A stretch of DNA of 5,374 nt from Chryseobacterium sp. GTDB taxonomy: Bacteria > Bacteroidota > Bacteroidia > Flavobacteriales > Weeksellaceae. Shown one piece after another: positions 4,165 to 5,374 of this stretch (position 1 is the first letter of the stretch; each line of letters begins with the position of its first letter). The position numbers and the translations under genes were made by a program. Where the stretch lies: NCBI GenBank assembly GCA_017989575.1, contig JAGNPP010000188.1:1-5374 (forward strand). The letters are read 5' to 3'. The notes below the pieces were generated by a model that searched no databases, had not been told where the DNA came from, and was given only the letters and a program-made list of their open reading frames with translations.

Positions 4165-5374
4165 TTAATCTAAATCGAATTTGATTCCTTGCGCTAAAGG
4201 TAAACTTGTGGTGTAATTGATTGTGTTGGTTTGTCTTCTCATATAATATTTCCAGACATCAGAACCGGATTCTCTACCGCCTCCAGTTTCTTTTTCGCCA
4301 CCAAATGCACCACCGATTTCTGCGCCAGAAGTTCCGATATTAACGTTGGCAATACCACAATCTGAGCCACCGTTGGAAAGGAACAATTCTGCTTCTCTCA
4401 AGTTTTGCGTCATAATTGCAGAACTCAAACCTTGTGGAACATCATTCTGTAAAGCAATTGCTTCGTCCAGAGTTTTATATTTAATCAAATAAAGAATTGG
4501 TGCAAAAGTCTCGTGTTGAACGATTTCGTAACTGTTCTCAACCTCAGCGATGCAAGGTTTTACATAACAGCCGGAAGTATAATTTTCACCTTCCAAAACG
4601 CCACCTTCCACTGCGAATTTCCCACCTTCAGCTTTGCATTTTTCGATGGAATCTTGATATTGTTTCACGGCATCTTTGTCGATCAATGGACCAACGTGAT
4701 TTTTTTCGTCCAGTGGATTTCCGATTTTCAATTGTCCGTAAGCTTTTACCAAACGGTTTTTCACTTCGTCATAAACAGATTCGTGGATAATTAATCGTCT
4801 TGTGGAAGTACATCTTTGTCCAGCCGTCCCAACTGCGCCGAAAACCGCGCCGATGATTGACATATTAAGATCTGCATTTTCTGTAATAATGATCGCATTG
4901 TTTCCACCCAATTCCAAAATGGATTTTCCGAAACGTTTTGCCACATTTTGTCCAACGATTCGTCCAACTCTGGTAGAACCAGTGAAAGAAACAAGCGAAA
5001 TTCTTTTATCATTAACTAACTTATCGCCAATCTCGTGGTCTGCAATCACCAAACTTGAAATGCCTTCCGGAAGTCCGTTTTCTCTGGCTACTTCAGCGAA
5101 GATATTTTGGCAGGCAATCGCGCAAAGTGGTGTTTTTTCTGATGGTTTCCAAACGACAACATTTCCGCAAATCCAGGCTAATGATGCGTTCCAAGCCCAA
5201 ACCGCAACCGGAAAGTTGAATGCTGAAATCACACCTACAATTCCAAGTGGATGGTATTGCTCGTACATTCTATGACCTGGTCTTTCGGAATGCATCGTGT
5301 AACCATGAAGTTGACGTGACAATCCGACTGCAAAGTCACAGATATCGATCATTTCCTGAACTTCGCCAAGACCT
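4165..5374 (-). CDS. amaB: Piperideine-6-carboxylate / 2-aminoadipate semialdehyde dehydrogenase (ALDH7, antiquitin-like; 5' end cut)
   Basis: This enzyme oxidises 2-aminoadipate 6-semialdehyde, in equilibrium with piperideine-6-carboxylate, to 2-aminoadipate with NAD(P)+. It is also named pcd. The frame runs off the right edge: seven codons (GLGEVQE) precede the first visible ATG at 5352 and match the ALDH7 family, so that ATG is internal. Of about 510 residues, 402 are visible and roughly 110 N-terminal ones are missing. Counting from the first complete codon, one sees Asn53 in FNFP, WKPSE (75-79) and FTGST (130-134) of the cofactor site. The general base is Glu154 in LELGG and the nucleophile is Cys188 in GQRCTS. 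ETFAP is at 288-292. The 34-residue Glu-Cys spacing and the Arg directly before the cysteine are ALDH7 traits. The C-terminal GAEIGGAFGGEKETGGGRESGSD and PLAQGIKF segments closely follow antiquitin. It is probably transcribed before lat, 129 bp downstream. Confidence 0.94.
   Translation of the reverse strand, partial: GLGEVQEMIDICDFAVGLSRQLHGYTMHSERPGHRMYEQYHPLGIVGVISAFNFPVAVWAWNASLAWICGNVVVWKPSEKTPLCAIACQNIFAEVARENGLPEGISSLVIADHEIGDKLVNDKRISLVSFTGSTRVGRIVGQNVAKRFGKSILELGGNNAIIITENADLNMSIIGAVFGAVGTAGQRCTSTRRLIIHESVYDEVKNRLVKAYGQLKIGNPLDEKNHVGPLIDKDAVKQYQDSIEKCKAEGGKFAVEGGVLEGENYTSGCYVKPCIAEVENSYEIVQHETFAPILYLIKYKTLDEAIALQNDVPQGLSSAIMTQNLREAELFLSNGGSDCGIANVNIGTSGAEIGGAFGGEKETGGGRESGSDVWKYYMRRQTNTINYTTSLPLAQGIKFDLD

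Noticed and set aside
4791..5012. Minus-strand 73-codon frame overlapping amaB in another frame
   Set aside because: It is an out-of-frame shadow of the aldehyde dehydrogenase; the in-frame protein contains the catalytic residues over the same bases.
4802..5275. Plus-strand open frame of 157 codons opposite amaB
   Set aside because: It lies wholly antisense to a gene with clear ALDH7 motifs, shows no recognisable domain, and is explained by codon bias on the coding strand.
5350..5352. ATG as the start of amaB
   Set aside because: The frame continues upstream to the window edge with residues GLGEVQE that match ALDH7 proteins, and a start here would remove about 110 residues of the N-terminal domain.

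Overview
The window looks like ordinary chromosome from a member of the Bacteroidota, most likely Flavobacteriia of the Chryseobacterium/Weeksellaceae type. The evidence is low GC, no Shine-Dalgarno-like sequences before the start codons, several matches to the Bacteroidota promoter -7 box (TAnnTTTG), and protein sequences typical of that group. The genus is inferred from general familiarity, because no database search was possible.

Layout, left to right. Positions 1-655 (minus) hold dapD, truncated at its 3' end by the window edge. Positions 736-1272 (minus) encode an NlpC/P60 cell-wall hydrolase lipoprotein. A 287-bp divergent intergenic region (1273-1559) carries a promoter candidate for each side and a CRP-like dyad. 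Positions 1560-2159 (plus) encode a Crp/Fnr-family regulator, the only plus-strand gene. It converges on a minus-strand tRNA-Ala(GGC) at 2217-2290, with a perfect 28-bp palindrome between the two acting as terminator. Next come a second terminator hairpin (2356-2387), a small DUF2007-type protein (2418-2645), L-lysine 6-aminotransferase lat (2713-4035), and the aldehyde dehydrogenase amaB/pcd (4165 to the right edge, 5' end missing). All of these are on the minus strand. The 129-bp gap between amaB and lat holds an inverted-repeat element that resembles a dispersed flavobacterial repeat, and it also carries a 38-codon open frame.

How the genes fit together. amaB and lat encode the two consecutive steps of the aminotransferase route of lysine degradation: lysine to 2-aminoadipate semialdehyde (cyclising to piperideine-6-carboxylate), then to 2-aminoadipate. 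At the other end, dapD acts in the succinylase route to meso-diaminopimelate and lysine, and its neighbour is predicted to cut peptidoglycan peptides, possibly at diaminopimelate. The window therefore has a lysine/diaminopimelate flavour, although the gene groups are separated by the regulator, the tRNA and terminators and are probably independent transcription units. No phage, transposase, CRISPR or defence genes are visible, and nothing here amounts to a clear new system. The most interesting leads are the repeat element with its small open frame between amaB and lat, and the CRP-like site suggesting autoregulation of the Crp/Fnr gene.
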